Source: JADJXV01 sp046328995
Lineage (GTDB): Bacteria; Bacteroidota; Ignavibacteria; Kapaibacteriales; UBA961
Direction of reading: 5' to 3'
Assembly: GCA_046328995.1 (NCBI GenBank)
Contig: JAXLVN010000001.1
Span: 1,302,001-1,366,000 of the forward strand
DNA: 64,000 nucleotides
Numbering within the stretch: the stretch's first letter is position 1; each line of letters starts with the position of its first letter. Of this stretch, positions 7,415-16,107 are shown one piece after another. The notes under the pieces are model-generated. The model saw nothing but the letters and a program-made list of their open reading frames with translations. It did no database searches and was not told the origin of the DNA. The translations under genes were made by a program, and so were the position numbers.

Positions 7415-8362
7415 ATGAAAAAATTCACACAAGTATCCGACATATCCTCCGTGCCTGCAATGGTACGCAAGGCATTAGAAGTAAAAGCCAATCCACACGC
7501 CCATACTGCTCTTGGCGCCAATAAAACTGTTGGATTAATTTTTATGAATCCGAGTCTGCGCACGCGGCTGAGCAGCCAAAAAGCGGCGATGAATCTTGGT
7601 ATGAATGCCATGGTGATGAATATCGATAAAGAGGGCTGGGCGCTCGAACTCCGCGACGGCGCCGTGATGAATGGCACCACGGTCGAACATATCAAAGATG
7701 CGGCCGGCGCGATGGGGTTGTATTGCGATGTGATTGGGATTCGATGTTTTCCCGGGCTCATAAGCCGCGAGGATGATTACCGCGAACATGTTCTCTCGCA
7801 GTTTATTAAATATTGTCCTGTTCCGGTGATGAGCTTGGAGTCGGCGACGCGCCACCCACTGCAGAGTTTTGCTGATATGATTACGATCGAAGAACACAAA
7901 CTCCACACCACACCGCGTGTCGTGCTTACCTGGGCGCCGCATGTGAAAGCGCTCCCGCAGGCAGTGTCGAATTCCTTTGCAGAATGGGCACTTGCGAGTA
8001 AGTATGATGTGGTAATTACGCATCCTGAGGGGTATGAACTGAGCGAAGAATTCACGCACGGCGCGACAATTGACCACAATCAAGCGCGCGCGCTCGAGGG
8101 AGCGGACTTCGTGTATGTAAAAAACTGGTCGTCCTATAAAGACTACGGGAAAATCCTCACGCAGGACAATTCGTGGCTGCTGACCAATGACAAACTCAAA
8201 AATACAGCCAACGCTAAAATCATGCATTGCCTCCCCGTTCGCCGGAATGTCGAGCTCTCGGACGAAGTCCTCGACTCGCCGAATTCGCTGATTATGGAGC
8301 AGGCGGAGAATAGAATCTATGCAGCACAGGCAGTGCTGAAGGAATTACTGGAAGGTAATTGA
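7415..8362 (+). CDS. argF': N-acyl-L-ornithine carbamoyltransferase (ArgF' type, probable SOTCase)
   Basis: Moves the carbamoyl group of carbamoyl phosphate to N-acylornithine, giving N-acylcitrulline. The 315-residue protein shows the carbamoyl-phosphate loop SLRTR (residues 47-51), ATRHPLQSFAD near 146-156, and HCLPVRRN near residue 270. It aligns closely from memory with Bacteroides ArgF', including the same MKKFT start. Residue 90 is Val (MNGTTVEH). Bacteroides N-succinylornithine carbamoyltransferase has Pro90 here and Xanthomonas N-acetylornithine carbamoyltransferase has Glu92. Changing that Glu to Pro, Ser, Val or Ala was reported to switch preference to the succinyl substrate. The sequence thus predicts N-succinylornithine. 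No Shine-Dalgarno is visible. Confidence 0.93.
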   Translation: MKKFTQVSDISSVPAMVRKALEVKANPHAHTALGANKTVGLIFMNPSLRTRLSSQKAAMNLGMNAMVMNIDKEGWALELRDGAVMNGTTVEHIKDAAGAMGLYCDVIGIRCFPGLISREDDYREHVLSQFIKYCPVPVMSLESATRHPLQSFADMITIEEHKLHTTPRVVLTWAPHVKALPQAVSNSFAEWALASKYDVVITHPEGYELSEEFTHGATIDHNQARALEGADFVYVKNWSSYKDYGKILTQDNSWLLTNDKLKNTANAKIMHCLPVRRNVELSDEVLDSPNSLIMEQAENRIYAAQAVLKELLEGN

Positions 8363-8373
8363 GTTAACTGTAT

Positions 8374-8481
8374 GTCATTCTGAACGAGTCTTCGAGTGAA
8401 GAATCGCCGCTTGCTAATGGTGTCACAACATGTTTATAAATCACGTTTCGATTCTTCACCCGAAGACGGGTTCAGAATGAC
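8374..8481. repeat. Imperfect 33-base inverted repeat (GTCATTCTGAA family)
   Basis: Arms 8374-8406 and 8449-8481 match at 30 of 33 positions: GTCATTCTGAAC, GTCTTCG, GTGAAGAATCG against their complements. A decayed relative occupies 10467-10764. The element sits between argF' and argB. Confidence 0.9.
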
Positions 8482-8611
8482 AAAGCGCTAGGTATTTGAT
8501 AATACGACACTTACAATGATACATCTGTTCTTAACCTTGTGTGCGCTCTGCAAACATTCATCGTTATTCATACACAATCTGCGCCATCAGCGTTCCATCT
8601 CTTCAAAATCT

Positions 8612-9397
8612 ATGCAACAAGTAACCATCATAAAAATCGGCGGAAATATCATCGATGATGAATCACAACTTTCGCACTTCCTCTCAAATTTCAATGAAAT
8701 TGACGGCTCGAAAATTCTCATTCATGGCGGCGGCAAGCTCGCGACGTCGATGAGCAAAACGCTTGGCATTCCCACGCAAATGGTTGATGGCAGACGCATT
8801 ACCGACTCCGAAACATTGAAGGTTGTGACGATGGTTTATGCCGGATGGATTAATACCTCGATTACCGCTTCGCTCAACGCAATCGGCACGCCGGCTGTCG
8901 GACTTTGCGGAGCAGATGCGATGTGTATTCCGGCGGTGAAGCGTCCTGTACGCACCATTGATTATGGTTTTGTTGGTGACCTGCAGTCCGGCACGCTCAA
9001 TATCCCCTTTTTTCAATTACTCCTTGATGGTGGTTATACACCGGTCGTCGCACCTATCACCGCAGAAGGCGCGCAACTTCTTAATACAAATGCTGATACA
9101 ATTGCCTCGACTATTGCAGTGAGTTTATCGAAATATTATCAAACGCACCTTGTGTATTGTTTTGAAAAAAATGGCGTGCTCTCGGATGTGGAAAATGCAG
9201 ATTCTGTGATTCCTACACTTACCGAATCGGAGTATCTTGCGCTAAAATCCACCGGCGCAATTGCAAGCGGGATGATCCCGAAATTAGATAATGCATTTGC
9301 TGCGCTGCAAAGCGGAGTAAGCCGCGTAAGTATCGGACATGCCGGTAATGTGATGGGGTTAATTGACAATCTTTCCGGAACACATATCATTCATTAA
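8612..9397 (+). CDS. argB: Acetylglutamate kinase (N-acylglutamate kinase)
   Basis: ATP-dependent phosphorylation of N-acylglutamate, the second arginine step. I place the start at the ATG giving MQQVTIIKIGGN (261 residues). The open frame extends 32 codons upstream, but those residues are unlike the family. The amino-acid kinase fold is shown by KIGGN (8-12), HGGGK (38-42, phosphate loop) and the late NTNADTIAS and GMIPKL motifs. This is the short Bacteroidota form without the N-terminal helix that forms hexamers in arginine-inhibited ArgB, so strong feedback by arginine is less likely. The stop is four bases from the next start, so the two genes are co-transcribed. Confidence 0.95.
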   Translation: MQQVTIIKIGGNIIDDESQLSHFLSNFNEIDGSKILIHGGGKLATSMSKTLGIPTQMVDGRRITDSETLKVVTMVYAGWINTSITASLNAIGTPAVGLCGADAMCIPAVKRPVRTIDYGFVGDLQSGTLNIPFFQLLLDGGYTPVVAPITAEGAQLLNTNADTIASTIAVSLSKYYQTHLVYCFEKNGVLSDVENADSVIPTLTESEYLALKSTGAIASGMIPKLDNAFAALQSGVSRVSIGHAGNVMGLIDNLSGTHIIH

Positions 9398-9401
9398 TAC
9401 A

Positions 9402-10451
9402 ATGTATTCACAAGCACTTGAATTATTACAGACATTAATTTCCATTCCGTCACTCAGCAAAGAGGAAGATCGTACTGCGGATGCAATTGAGAAATTTTTT
9501 GCCGACAGAAATATCCCGACAAACCGGAAATTGAATAATATTTGGGCGGTGAATAAACATTATAATCCCGACCTCCCGACGATTCTCCTTAATTCTCACC
9601 ATGATACCGTGAAGCCGAATAGCGGTTATACGCGTGATCCATTTTCGCCGACAATCATCGATGGTAAGTTGTATGGTTTGGGAAGTAATGATGCTGGTGG
9701 ATGCCTCGTGTCGCTGATTGCTACCTTTTGCAACTTCTATGACAAAAGTAACTTACGGTATAATCTCATCCTCGCGGCAACGGCAGAAGAGGAAATCTCC
9801 GGTTTAAATGGAATCGAATGTATTTATCCCGACCTCGGCCCAATTGACGTCGCCATCGTCGGCGAACCTACCCTTATGAATCTCGCGGTTGCCGAAAAGG
9901 GACTCATGGTGCTCGATTGTGTGGCTCATGGCAAGTCCGGTCATGCAGCCAGAGAAGAAGGTACGAACGCACTCTACATCGCGCTTGATGATATTAACAG
10001 ATTGAGAAACTATGAATTTGAGCGAGTCTCTCCGCATCTCGGGAAGGTGAAAATGACGACGACGATTATTCATGCAGGTTCGCAGCATAATGTGGTTCCG
10101 GATACGTGTACGTTTGTCGTCGATGTGCGTATTACAGATGAATACACGCATGAGGAAGTGCTTGCCATTATTCGGGATATGCTGCACAGTACCGTTACGC
10201 CAAGGTCGATACGCTCGCGGTCGTCGTCGATTCCGATGGCGCACCCAATTGTGCAGGCGGGTCTTGCCCTTGGGCGCACGACGTATGGTTCGCCGACGTC
10301 GAGCGATCAGGCGCTGATTCCAGCCATTTCACTCAAGATTGGTCCTGGTGATTCTGCGCGCTCGCACACGGCTGATGAATTTATTTATCTTCATGAAATT
10401 AAAGAAGGTATTGAACTGTATATTGCGCTTTTGGAGCGCGTACTCTATTAA
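9402..10451 (+). CDS. argE: M20-family deacylase, probable N-acylcitrulline/N-acylornithine deacylase
   Basis: Zinc-dependent removal of the N-acyl group. With an ArgF'-type pathway the likely substrate is N-acylcitrulline rather than N-acylornithine. The 350-residue protein has the M20 metal site: H67-D68 in HHDTV, the bridging D97 in GSNDAGG, and the catalytic TAEEE around residue 130. A late SDQALIP and GPGDSARSHTADEF supply further metal and substrate ligands. The start is the ATG four bases after argB. A longer in-frame start overlaps argB and is less likely. Xanthomonas has a specific N-acetylcitrulline deacetylase of this family. Assignment of the acyl group rests on the ArgF' residue and is inferred. 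Confidence 0.9.
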   Translation: MYSQALELLQTLISIPSLSKEEDRTADAIEKFFADRNIPTNRKLNNIWAVNKHYNPDLPTILLNSHHDTVKPNSGYTRDPFSPTIIDGKLYGLGSNDAGGCLVSLIATFCNFYDKSNLRYNLILAATAEEEISGLNGIECIYPDLGPIDVAIVGEPTLMNLAVAEKGLMVLDCVAHGKSGHAAREEGTNALYIALDDINRLRNYEFERVSPHLGKVKMTTTIIHAGSQHNVVPDTCTFVVDVRITDEYTHEEVLAIIRDMLHSTVTPRSIRSRSSSIPMAHPIVQAGLALGRTTYGSPTSSDQALIPAISLKIGPGDSARSHTADEFIYLHEIKEGIELYIALLERVLY

Positions 10452-10466
10452 AAATGTAGGGTCGTT

Positions 10467-10764
10467 GTCATTCTGACTGAGTCTTCGAAGGAAGAATCGC
10501 CATTAGCAGGCAGGATAAGCAAGTGATGTTCGTTCGTTCACTGTTCTGTGTGCCGTATAAACGGTTGAAACCGTTGTATTGGCTGTATCATGCGTATTTG
10601 TAAAGGTGAAGACCATTCTTTGTAATCAAAACCGTTAAAACGGTTTACGAATACTTCTCGCGACTCTTGACCCCATGATTAAAATCATGGGCTATGTTTT
10701 TTACCTTATGTTTTTGTTTTGATAGAGGCGGGCTATCGCCACTTGACAACTCAGAATGACAGGG
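10467..10764. repeat. Intergenic hairpin-repeat tract before argH
   Basis: GTCATTCTGACTGAGTC at 10467 and CTCAGAATGAC near 10752 form the outer, decayed arms of the 8374-8481 family. Inside lie three small palindromes: AACGGTT-GA-AACCGTT (10560-10575), AAACCGTT-AA-AACGGTTT (10628-10645) and CCCATGATT-AA-AATCATGGG (10671-10691). The remainder of the gap shows no gene. Confidence 0.7.
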
Positions 10765-10807
10765 TATTACTTTCGATTATTACTACTTAACTACAATCAA
10801 TTCCCTT

Positions 10808-12151
10808 ATGAAAATCTGGCAAAAAAACGCATCTCAGGTTCCTGAATTTATCGAATCATTTACGGTTGGTCGAGATCAGGAATTCGACACTCTTCTTGCT
10901 GAATGGGATGTGCTTGGTTCGCTTGCGCATACGCAAATGCTTGCTTCGATCGGCTTACTGACGAGTGAGGAATTTACCGCAATCCGCCGTGAATTAACTG
11001 CAATCTATTACGAAATCAAGGCCGGTAATTTTGCCATTGATCCGGATGAAGAAGATATTCACTCGCATATCGAAGCGCTTCTTACGAAACGTATCGGCGA
11101 TACCGGCAAGAAAATTCACAGCGGACGCTCGCGGAATGATCAGGTGCTCGTCGATATCAAGCTTTTTCTGCGGAATGAAACACTTGGTATTGTTTCGCTT
11201 GTCGAAGCATTATTCAAGCAATTACAATTACTTAGTGAGACGCACAAACATCACCTCATGCCCGGCTATACGCATTTTCAGCTTGCGATGCCGTCGTCGT
11301 TTGGCTTGTGGTTCGGCGCGTATGCCGAGAGCTTGGTCGATGATATGGAAATGCTGCTTGCTGCCTACAACGTGATTAATAAAAATCCTCTCGGTTCCGG
11401 TGCGGGGTTCGGTTCGTCGTTCCCGCTTAACCGCCGGATGACGACTGAATTACTGGGTTTTGGTGAATTGAATTATAATGTGGTTTATGCGCAGATGACA
11501 CGCGGTAAGACGGAAAAAATTCTCGCGATGGCGATGAGTTCGATTGCCGCAACACTTGGGAAATTCAGTATGGATGTGTGCCTGTACATGAACCAACAGT
11601 TTGGTTTTATTGGCTTTGCCGACGAACTCACCACGGGCTCAAGTATCATGCCGCACAAGAAGAATCCTGATGTGTTTGAATTACTCCGCGGAAAATGTAA
11701 TCGCCTGCAGGCATTGCCGAATGAACTTGCATTGTTGACAGCTAATCTCCCGTCCGGGTATCACCGTGAGATGCAATTAACGAAGGAAATTCTCTTTCCG
11801 GCGATCAAAGAACTCACCGAATGTTTGGAGATTTGTACGTTCATGCTGCAGCATATCGAAGTCAAACCCGAAATTCTCAATGATGAGAAATTTGACCTGC
11901 TCTTTAGCGTGGAAGCGGTGAATAATCAGGTACTTGCGGGAGTTCCTTTTCGGGAGGCATATCGTGCGGTAGGCGCGCAGATTGCAGACGGAACGTTTCT
12001 TCCGCCGCGCTCGCTGCATCATACGCATGAGGGAAGTATCGGGAATTTATGTTCGGAAGAGATACGGGAAATGATGGCGGCAGTGGTGCGTGAATTTGGT
12101 GCTGAAGAACAAAAAAAAGTCTTCAATGGACTCATTGAAGACGTACAGTAA
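10808..12151 (+). CDS. argH: Argininosuccinate lyase
   Basis: Splits argininosuccinate into arginine and fumarate, the last pathway step. The 447-residue length fits the family. The fumarase/aspartase signature GSSIMPHKKNPD lies around residues 278-289 and holds the catalytic serine on the mobile loop. An early SGRSRNDQ at about residues 105-112 and a middle HLMPGYTHFQLA carry substrate contacts. The gene follows 350 bases of hairpin repeats and could have its own promoter. Its last codons contain a perfect 10-base hairpin preceded by eight A residues. Read on the other strand, this is a terminator for the convergent gene at 12171-12761, so the argH 3' end serves two functions. Confidence 0.97.
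   Translation: MKIWQKNASQVPEFIESFTVGRDQEFDTLLAEWDVLGSLAHTQMLASIGLLTSEEFTAIRRELTAIYYEIKAGNFAIDPDEEDIHSHIEALLTKRIGDTGKKIHSGRSRNDQVLVDIKLFLRNETLGIVSLVEALFKQLQLLSETHKHHLMPGYTHFQLAMPSSFGLWFGAYAESLVDDMEMLLAAYNVINKNPLGSGAGFGSSFPLNRRMTTELLGFGELNYNVVYAQMTRGKTEKILAMAMSSIAATLGKFSMDVCLYMNQQFGFIGFADELTTGSSIMPHKKNPDVFELLRGKCNRLQALPNELALLTANLPSGYHREMQLTKEILFPAIKELTECLEICTFMLQHIEVKPEILNDEKFDLLFSVEAVNNQVLAGVPFREAYRAVGAQIADGTFLPPRSLHHTHEGSIGNLCSEEIREMMAAVVREFGAEEQKKVFNGLIEDVQ
12111..12142 (-). terminator. Intrinsic terminator embedded in the argH 3' end
   Basis: On the minus strand GTCTTCAATG-AGTC-CATTGAAGAC is a perfect 10-base-pair stem followed by eight T residues. It lies 29 bases past the stop of the minus-strand gene at 12171-12761 and is fully inside argH coding sequence. 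Confidence 0.8.
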
Positions 12152-12170
12152 TTAACCGAAGCACTTGATA

Positions 12171-12761
12171 TCAGAAGGTATAATAAATCCCGGCACCAAC
12201 ACCGAAACCGAGATAATAGGTATGCCGGATAGTCGCTGTGTAGTTGCTGCCGTTATAATCATTGCTTTCTCTGTTCATGTCACGATACACGTAGCCGCCT
12301 TCGACATTGAGAACAAAACGCTTAAAAAATGACATTTCCCAGCCGATACCGAGCCCACCGGTATAGTCTTTATAATTAGAATAGTAATTATTATACGTAT
12401 AGGAATTATTTTCAAGCCAATAGCCGATGCCGACAAATCCATAAAAGCGGGTATCGAGTGTATTGATAAAGTTGCGTTGTACCTCTGCACCGATTGCCAC
12501 CGTAAGATAGGAATTTGAATTATCATACGAACTGCCGGTATTTCCTCCCTCACCAAAGACTGCCCCGGTCAATTCAAACGTAAAATCTCTGCTGGCATCA
12601 TATTCATAGCTGATACCGTAGGCAGAGAACATTGAGCCGGCGAAACCGATTTTATTATTATACTGAATCGGTTGCGCGAGTCTGCGTGCATTGCTATCCT
12701 GTGCGGTGCTGAATTGACTGCTTGCCAGCAGAATCAGCAATATTGCGAGAAGATGTTTCAT
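12171..12761 (-). CDS. Outer-membrane beta-barrel protein (196 aa)
   Basis: The start ATG gives MKHLLAILLILLASSQFSTAQ, a signal peptide cut after Ala20 or nearby. A GGAGG sequence lies seven bases upstream, a clear ribosome-binding site. A longer in-frame start adds 13 residues and is unlikely. The mature protein is rich in alternating aromatic and Gly residues and ends in Tyr-Thr-Phe, the terminal aromatic typical of beta-barrels inserted by BamA. It resembles small porin-like or OmpW/OmpA-barrel proteins of Bacteroidota, with no plug or peptidoglycan domain. Function is unknown. Its terminator lies inside argH. Confidence 0.85.
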   Translation of the reverse strand: MKHLLAILLILLASSQFSTAQDSNARRLAQPIQYNNKIGFAGSMFSAYGISYEYDASRDFTFELTGAVFGEGGNTGSSYDNSNSYLTVAIGAEVQRNFINTLDTRFYGFVGIGYWLENNSYTYNNYYSNYKDYTGGLGIGWEMSFFKRFVLNVEGGYVYRDMNRESNDYNGSNYTATIRHTYYLGFGVGAGIYYTF

Positions 12762-12881
12762 ACAATTCCCTCCGAAGTAATGAAAGAAGTAAATTAACAA
12801 ACTGATGGTACGTTTGAGTGAGTAAATAATTGAGAATCAATTACATAAACTCTCACGACCTGATGCACGACGCTACTCACC

Positions 12882-13610
12882 CTACTGCTCCCCATTCATC
12901 CGGGTAAATGCATGCCGGATGTCATCCTGCGACGCCTTGCTCATTGCCTCGCTGAAGCCGAAGGTGATTTCTGTTTTGCCTGCTGCTAATTGTTCGAAGA
13001 CTGATGCAACAAACGCGCTCACCGGCGGCGCGAAGTCGTGCAGGCCTTTTCCTCCGAGATCGGTATTGAGTGCAGGCGGGATAAGTTCAATTACTTCAAT
13101 ACCTTTTGAATGTACCAAATGCCGGAGCGAGAGAGTAAACGAATGCAGGAATGCCTTCGTTGCTGAATAGACGGGTGTTTTGACAAGCGGTACAAACGAC
13201 AGCCCGGAGGTCACATTCATCACTGTGGTCAATGCCGGGAGCTGCATCATCAGCTTTGTCAGGTGGAGGGGTGCTTCGATATTGATAGCAATTTCTTCGG
13301 TAGCCCGATCAAAGAAATTTTCATCATCGATCGACATCCATTGCTGAATACCGGCATTATTGATAAGGACATTGAGGTTCGGGTAATGTTCGGCGAGCCA
13401 GACATATAATTCTTCACGTTCATATGCGACCGAAACATCGCATACTTTTGTGATAATGGCAGGATGTGAAGCCTGTACTTCTCGCAGAACATCTGCGCGG
13501 CGCCCGCAAATGATGATAGTATTATTGTCTTCCAGGAAGCGTTCAGCGAGACCACGTCCGATGCCGGTACCGCCTCCGGTAATGAGAATTGTATTGCCAG
13601 ATGTATTCAT
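12882..13610 (-). CDS. Short-chain dehydrogenase/reductase
   Basis: An NAD(P)-dependent oxidoreductase of 242 residues. It has TGGGTGIGRG near residues 11-20 (cofactor loop), NNAG near 86-89, a serine in VTSGLS, and the catalytic YSATK near residue 150. The pattern is closest to the DltE/YdfG-like group of classical SDRs. The substrate is not predictable. It lies between an outer-membrane protein gene and an S9 peptidase gene on the same strand; the 26-base gap to the peptidase suggests co-transcription with it. Confidence 0.92.
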   Translation of the reverse strand: MNTSGNTILITGGGTGIGRGLAERFLEDNNTIIICGRRADVLREVQASHPAIITKVCDVSVAYEREELYVWLAEHYPNLNVLINNAGIQQWMSIDDENFFDRATEEIAINIEAPLHLTKLMMQLPALTTVMNVTSGLSFVPLVKTPVYSATKAFLHSFTLSLRHLVHSKGIEVIELIPPALNTDLGGKGLHDFAPPVSAFVASVFEQLAAGKTEITFGFSEAMSKASQDDIRHAFTRMNGEQ

Positions 13611-13636
13611 AATTGTATATAAAGTGTTGAATCTAT

Positions 13637-15559
13637 TTATTTTAAGTATTGCGAGAAGAATCCCATCATAATCGAATACAATTCGATTCGATTCTCCTCA
13701 TGCCGAAAGCCGTGACCTTCGTTGTATTTGACCAGGTACGGCACGTCAATTCCCTTGCTTCTCAGTGCTGCGACCACTTGATCGGACTCATCGATATTCA
13801 CCCGCGGGTCATTTGCGCCCTGTACGATAAAGAGCGGCTTGGTAATCGCATCGATATTAAGTGCAGGCGATACCTGTTTCATGATTTCCCGTTCTTCGGG
13901 ATTCGTCGGGTCATACCACTGCTCATGCATCTGTTCGAGGAACGGCTTCCAATACGGCGGTATCGTATCGAGGAATGTAAAGAGATTCGATACACCGACA
14001 TAGTCGATACCGCAGCGGTATAATTCTGGTGTTTTGACCAGGCTGCCAAGCGTAGCGAGTCCGCCGTAACTTGCTCCGTAGATTGCAATTTTGGACTCAT
14101 CGACGATACCGAGATCAATGCAATAAGCGACGGCATCTTCAAGGTCATTGAGCATATTGCGTCCGATTTGCTTTGCTCCTGCTAAACTAAAACTCTTGCC
14201 ATAACCGCCGGAGCCACGGTAATTTACCTGTAATGTCAAATACCCGCGACTCGCAAAAAGCTGCGTTTCAGGATTAAAATGCCAGCTATCCCGCGGTCCG
14301 TACGGTCCACCATGCGGATTAACAATCAGAGGATTTGTCCGAGATTCGGCACCTGTAGGGATGGTAAGGTAGCCATGAATTCGCAGCCCGTCACGGCTGA
14401 TGAATGAGATTGGGCGCATTGTCGCCATGTCTTCCTCCCGGAGATGCGGCATGGTATCGACGACAAGCGTAATTGTATCCATTCCACTATCATAGAAATA
14501 CACGCGCCCGACAATTTTATCGCTATAGACATAGATCAGATACTTATCTTCATTGTCGTTGTGAGCATATATCTTATAGGTACTTCCCCGGAATTCTTCA
14601 TCCAGCCGGCGGCAGATGTTCGTGTAGTGTTCGCTCACCGGTATCAGCACTTCCTTCTCGCCTTCATAGGCCCAATAGTCAATTTCATAGCCACGTTTCC
14701 GAGAGAGGGAAAGTTCTGCAACATCGTACACATCATTGCGATACAGCACTTCGAGCATCTTGCCTTCCTTGAGATCATACCGTTGAATTTCCATCGTATC
14801 GGCGTGCAGATTGCTCACCACAAATGCTTCATGTGGATTGGATGACCGGTAATTAAAGGCTAGAATGCCGAATGCTGTCTTCCAGGACGTCTTTTCGATT
14901 GTTCGGAACGGACCCTCATTCGACTCTCGGTACATACAATGATACTCCGTACCGTTAAAAAGCCGGGTAATTGCCCGTAAAATACCGTCTTTATCAAAGA
15001 CATATCCCATGATAGGATTGATGGTGTCCGGATTGTCGTATAATTTCTCGAGTTCGCCGGTAACAATGTTAAGCTTATACGGCTCAAACACTTCCTTCTT
15101 TTCACGATTCATACTCACGATGCAGAAGTCGTTCTGCTCTTTGAGTTCGTTAATAACCCGCGCACGTACATTCTCAAATGGCGTCAGGTCTTTGAGGTTC
15201 GAGCCGTCGATATTTACCCCAAACACATGATGATTTTCATTGCCGCCCTGATCTTTGATGAATAAGAGACGGTCATTATTGGCCCACCAATACCCTTCGA
15301 TTAACTCTTCGTTTTCTTCAACTACTTTCGTTATCTCATTAGAAGATAAGTTTCGTACATAAATATGGCTTTTCCCGTGATTATCTTTCTCGCGGTACGA
15401 GAAATACCTGCCATCCGGGGAAAGCAGGAATGCACTCAGCTTGGGCTTGGAGAAATAGTCTTCGACACGATACCGAAAGGTGCCGCTTTCCTGCGCTGCA
15501 ATGCGGTCAAGATCTGATTTTGATGACGGTAGGGCTGTATTGCCGGGAAGGTTGTTCAT
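13637..15559 (-). CDS. S9-family prolyl oligopeptidase-like serine peptidase
   Basis: A 640-residue peptidase with an N-terminal beta-propeller (about residues 35-370) and a C-terminal alpha/beta-hydrolase. The nucleophile is Ser497 in GASYGG. The acid lies in GANDPRVN and the base His in EGHGFRHEEN near residue 617. The HGGPYGPRD oxyanion region is also clear. No signal peptide is visible, so it is cytoplasmic, unlike many S9C enzymes. It would degrade short peptides and could be an acylaminoacyl-peptidase-like enzyme. It is upstream of the SDR gene in the same direction. Confidence 0.93.
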   Translation of the reverse strand: MNNLPGNTALPSSKSDLDRIAAQESGTFRYRVEDYFSKPKLSAFLLSPDGRYFSYREKDNHGKSHIYVRNLSSNEITKVVEENEELIEGYWWANNDRLLFIKDQGGNENHHVFGVNIDGSNLKDLTPFENVRARVINELKEQNDFCIVSMNREKKEVFEPYKLNIVTGELEKLYDNPDTINPIMGYVFDKDGILRAITRLFNGTEYHCMYRESNEGPFRTIEKTSWKTAFGILAFNYRSSNPHEAFVVSNLHADTMEIQRYDLKEGKMLEVLYRNDVYDVAELSLSRKRGYEIDYWAYEGEKEVLIPVSEHYTNICRRLDEEFRGSTYKIYAHNDNEDKYLIYVYSDKIVGRVYFYDSGMDTITLVVDTMPHLREEDMATMRPISFISRDGLRIHGYLTIPTGAESRTNPLIVNPHGGPYGPRDSWHFNPETQLFASRGYLTLQVNYRGSGGYGKSFSLAGAKQIGRNMLNDLEDAVAYCIDLGIVDESKIAIYGASYGGLATLGSLVKTPELYRCGIDYVGVSNLFTFLDTIPPYWKPFLEQMHEQWYDPTNPEEREIMKQVSPALNIDAITKPLFIVQGANDPRVNIDESDQVVAALRSKGIDVPYLVKYNEGHGFRHEENRIELYSIMMGFFSQYLK

Positions 15560-15623
15560 ACAATAGAATAAATGAATAAAATAATTATTATAATTATCAA
15601 AAATTTACATCAATCACTTCGTT

Positions 15624-16097
15624 TTAATTTCTGACGACAATCAATGGCTGATGTTCGACGCTAAAATTCATAGAATTGGCAATAAAACACTTCGCATGTG
15701 CCTGAGAGTGTAATTGATGAGCCTGCTCGACCATCGATTCTTCGGTAACGGTCACTACCGGTCTCAGCACGACCCCTGTAAAATGCCCGCCACCTTGCGG
15801 CACTTCGACCATTGTGCCCGCAGGAGTATCGACATAATCAACGACTATAACGCCGGCATCGGCACAAAGATGCAGATACCACAGCATATGGCATGACGAG
15901 AGCGATGCCAGCAGGAATTCTTCAGGATTGAATTTAGTGCGATCGCCGCGGAATGCCGGATCGGACGAGGCCTCGATGGCCTGCTTCTCGTCTGCCTCAA
16001 TCCGATGACTACGGTCGTATGCTCGATAATCATTGGTGCCGGTACCGCGATTCCCGGTCCAGGTGTTTGTCAGGGTATAGGTATGCTGTTTGTTCAT
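15624..16097 (-). CDS. OsmC/Ohr-family protein
   Basis: A 157-residue OsmC-fold protein. The first redox cysteine is in SLSSCHMLWYLHLCADAG and the second in the AHAKCFIANS motif, the two thiols that reduce organic hydroperoxides in this family. This order and spacing fit the OsmC subgroup. I use the ATG giving MNKQHTYTLTN, ten bases after the upstream GNAT stop. A TTG start seven codons earlier would overlap that gene. It probably detoxifies organic peroxides in the cytoplasm. Downstream of the GNAT, it is likely co-transcribed with it. Confidence 0.9.
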   Translation of the reverse strand: MNKQHTYTLTNTWTGNRGTGTNDYRAYDRSHRIEADEKQAIEASSDPAFRGDRTKFNPEEFLLASLSSCHMLWYLHLCADAGVIVVDYVDTPAGTMVEVPQGGGHFTGVVLRPVVTVTEESMVEQAHQLHSQAHAKCFIANSMNFSVEHQPLIVVRN

Positions 16098-16107
16098 AAC
16101 ATCTTCG

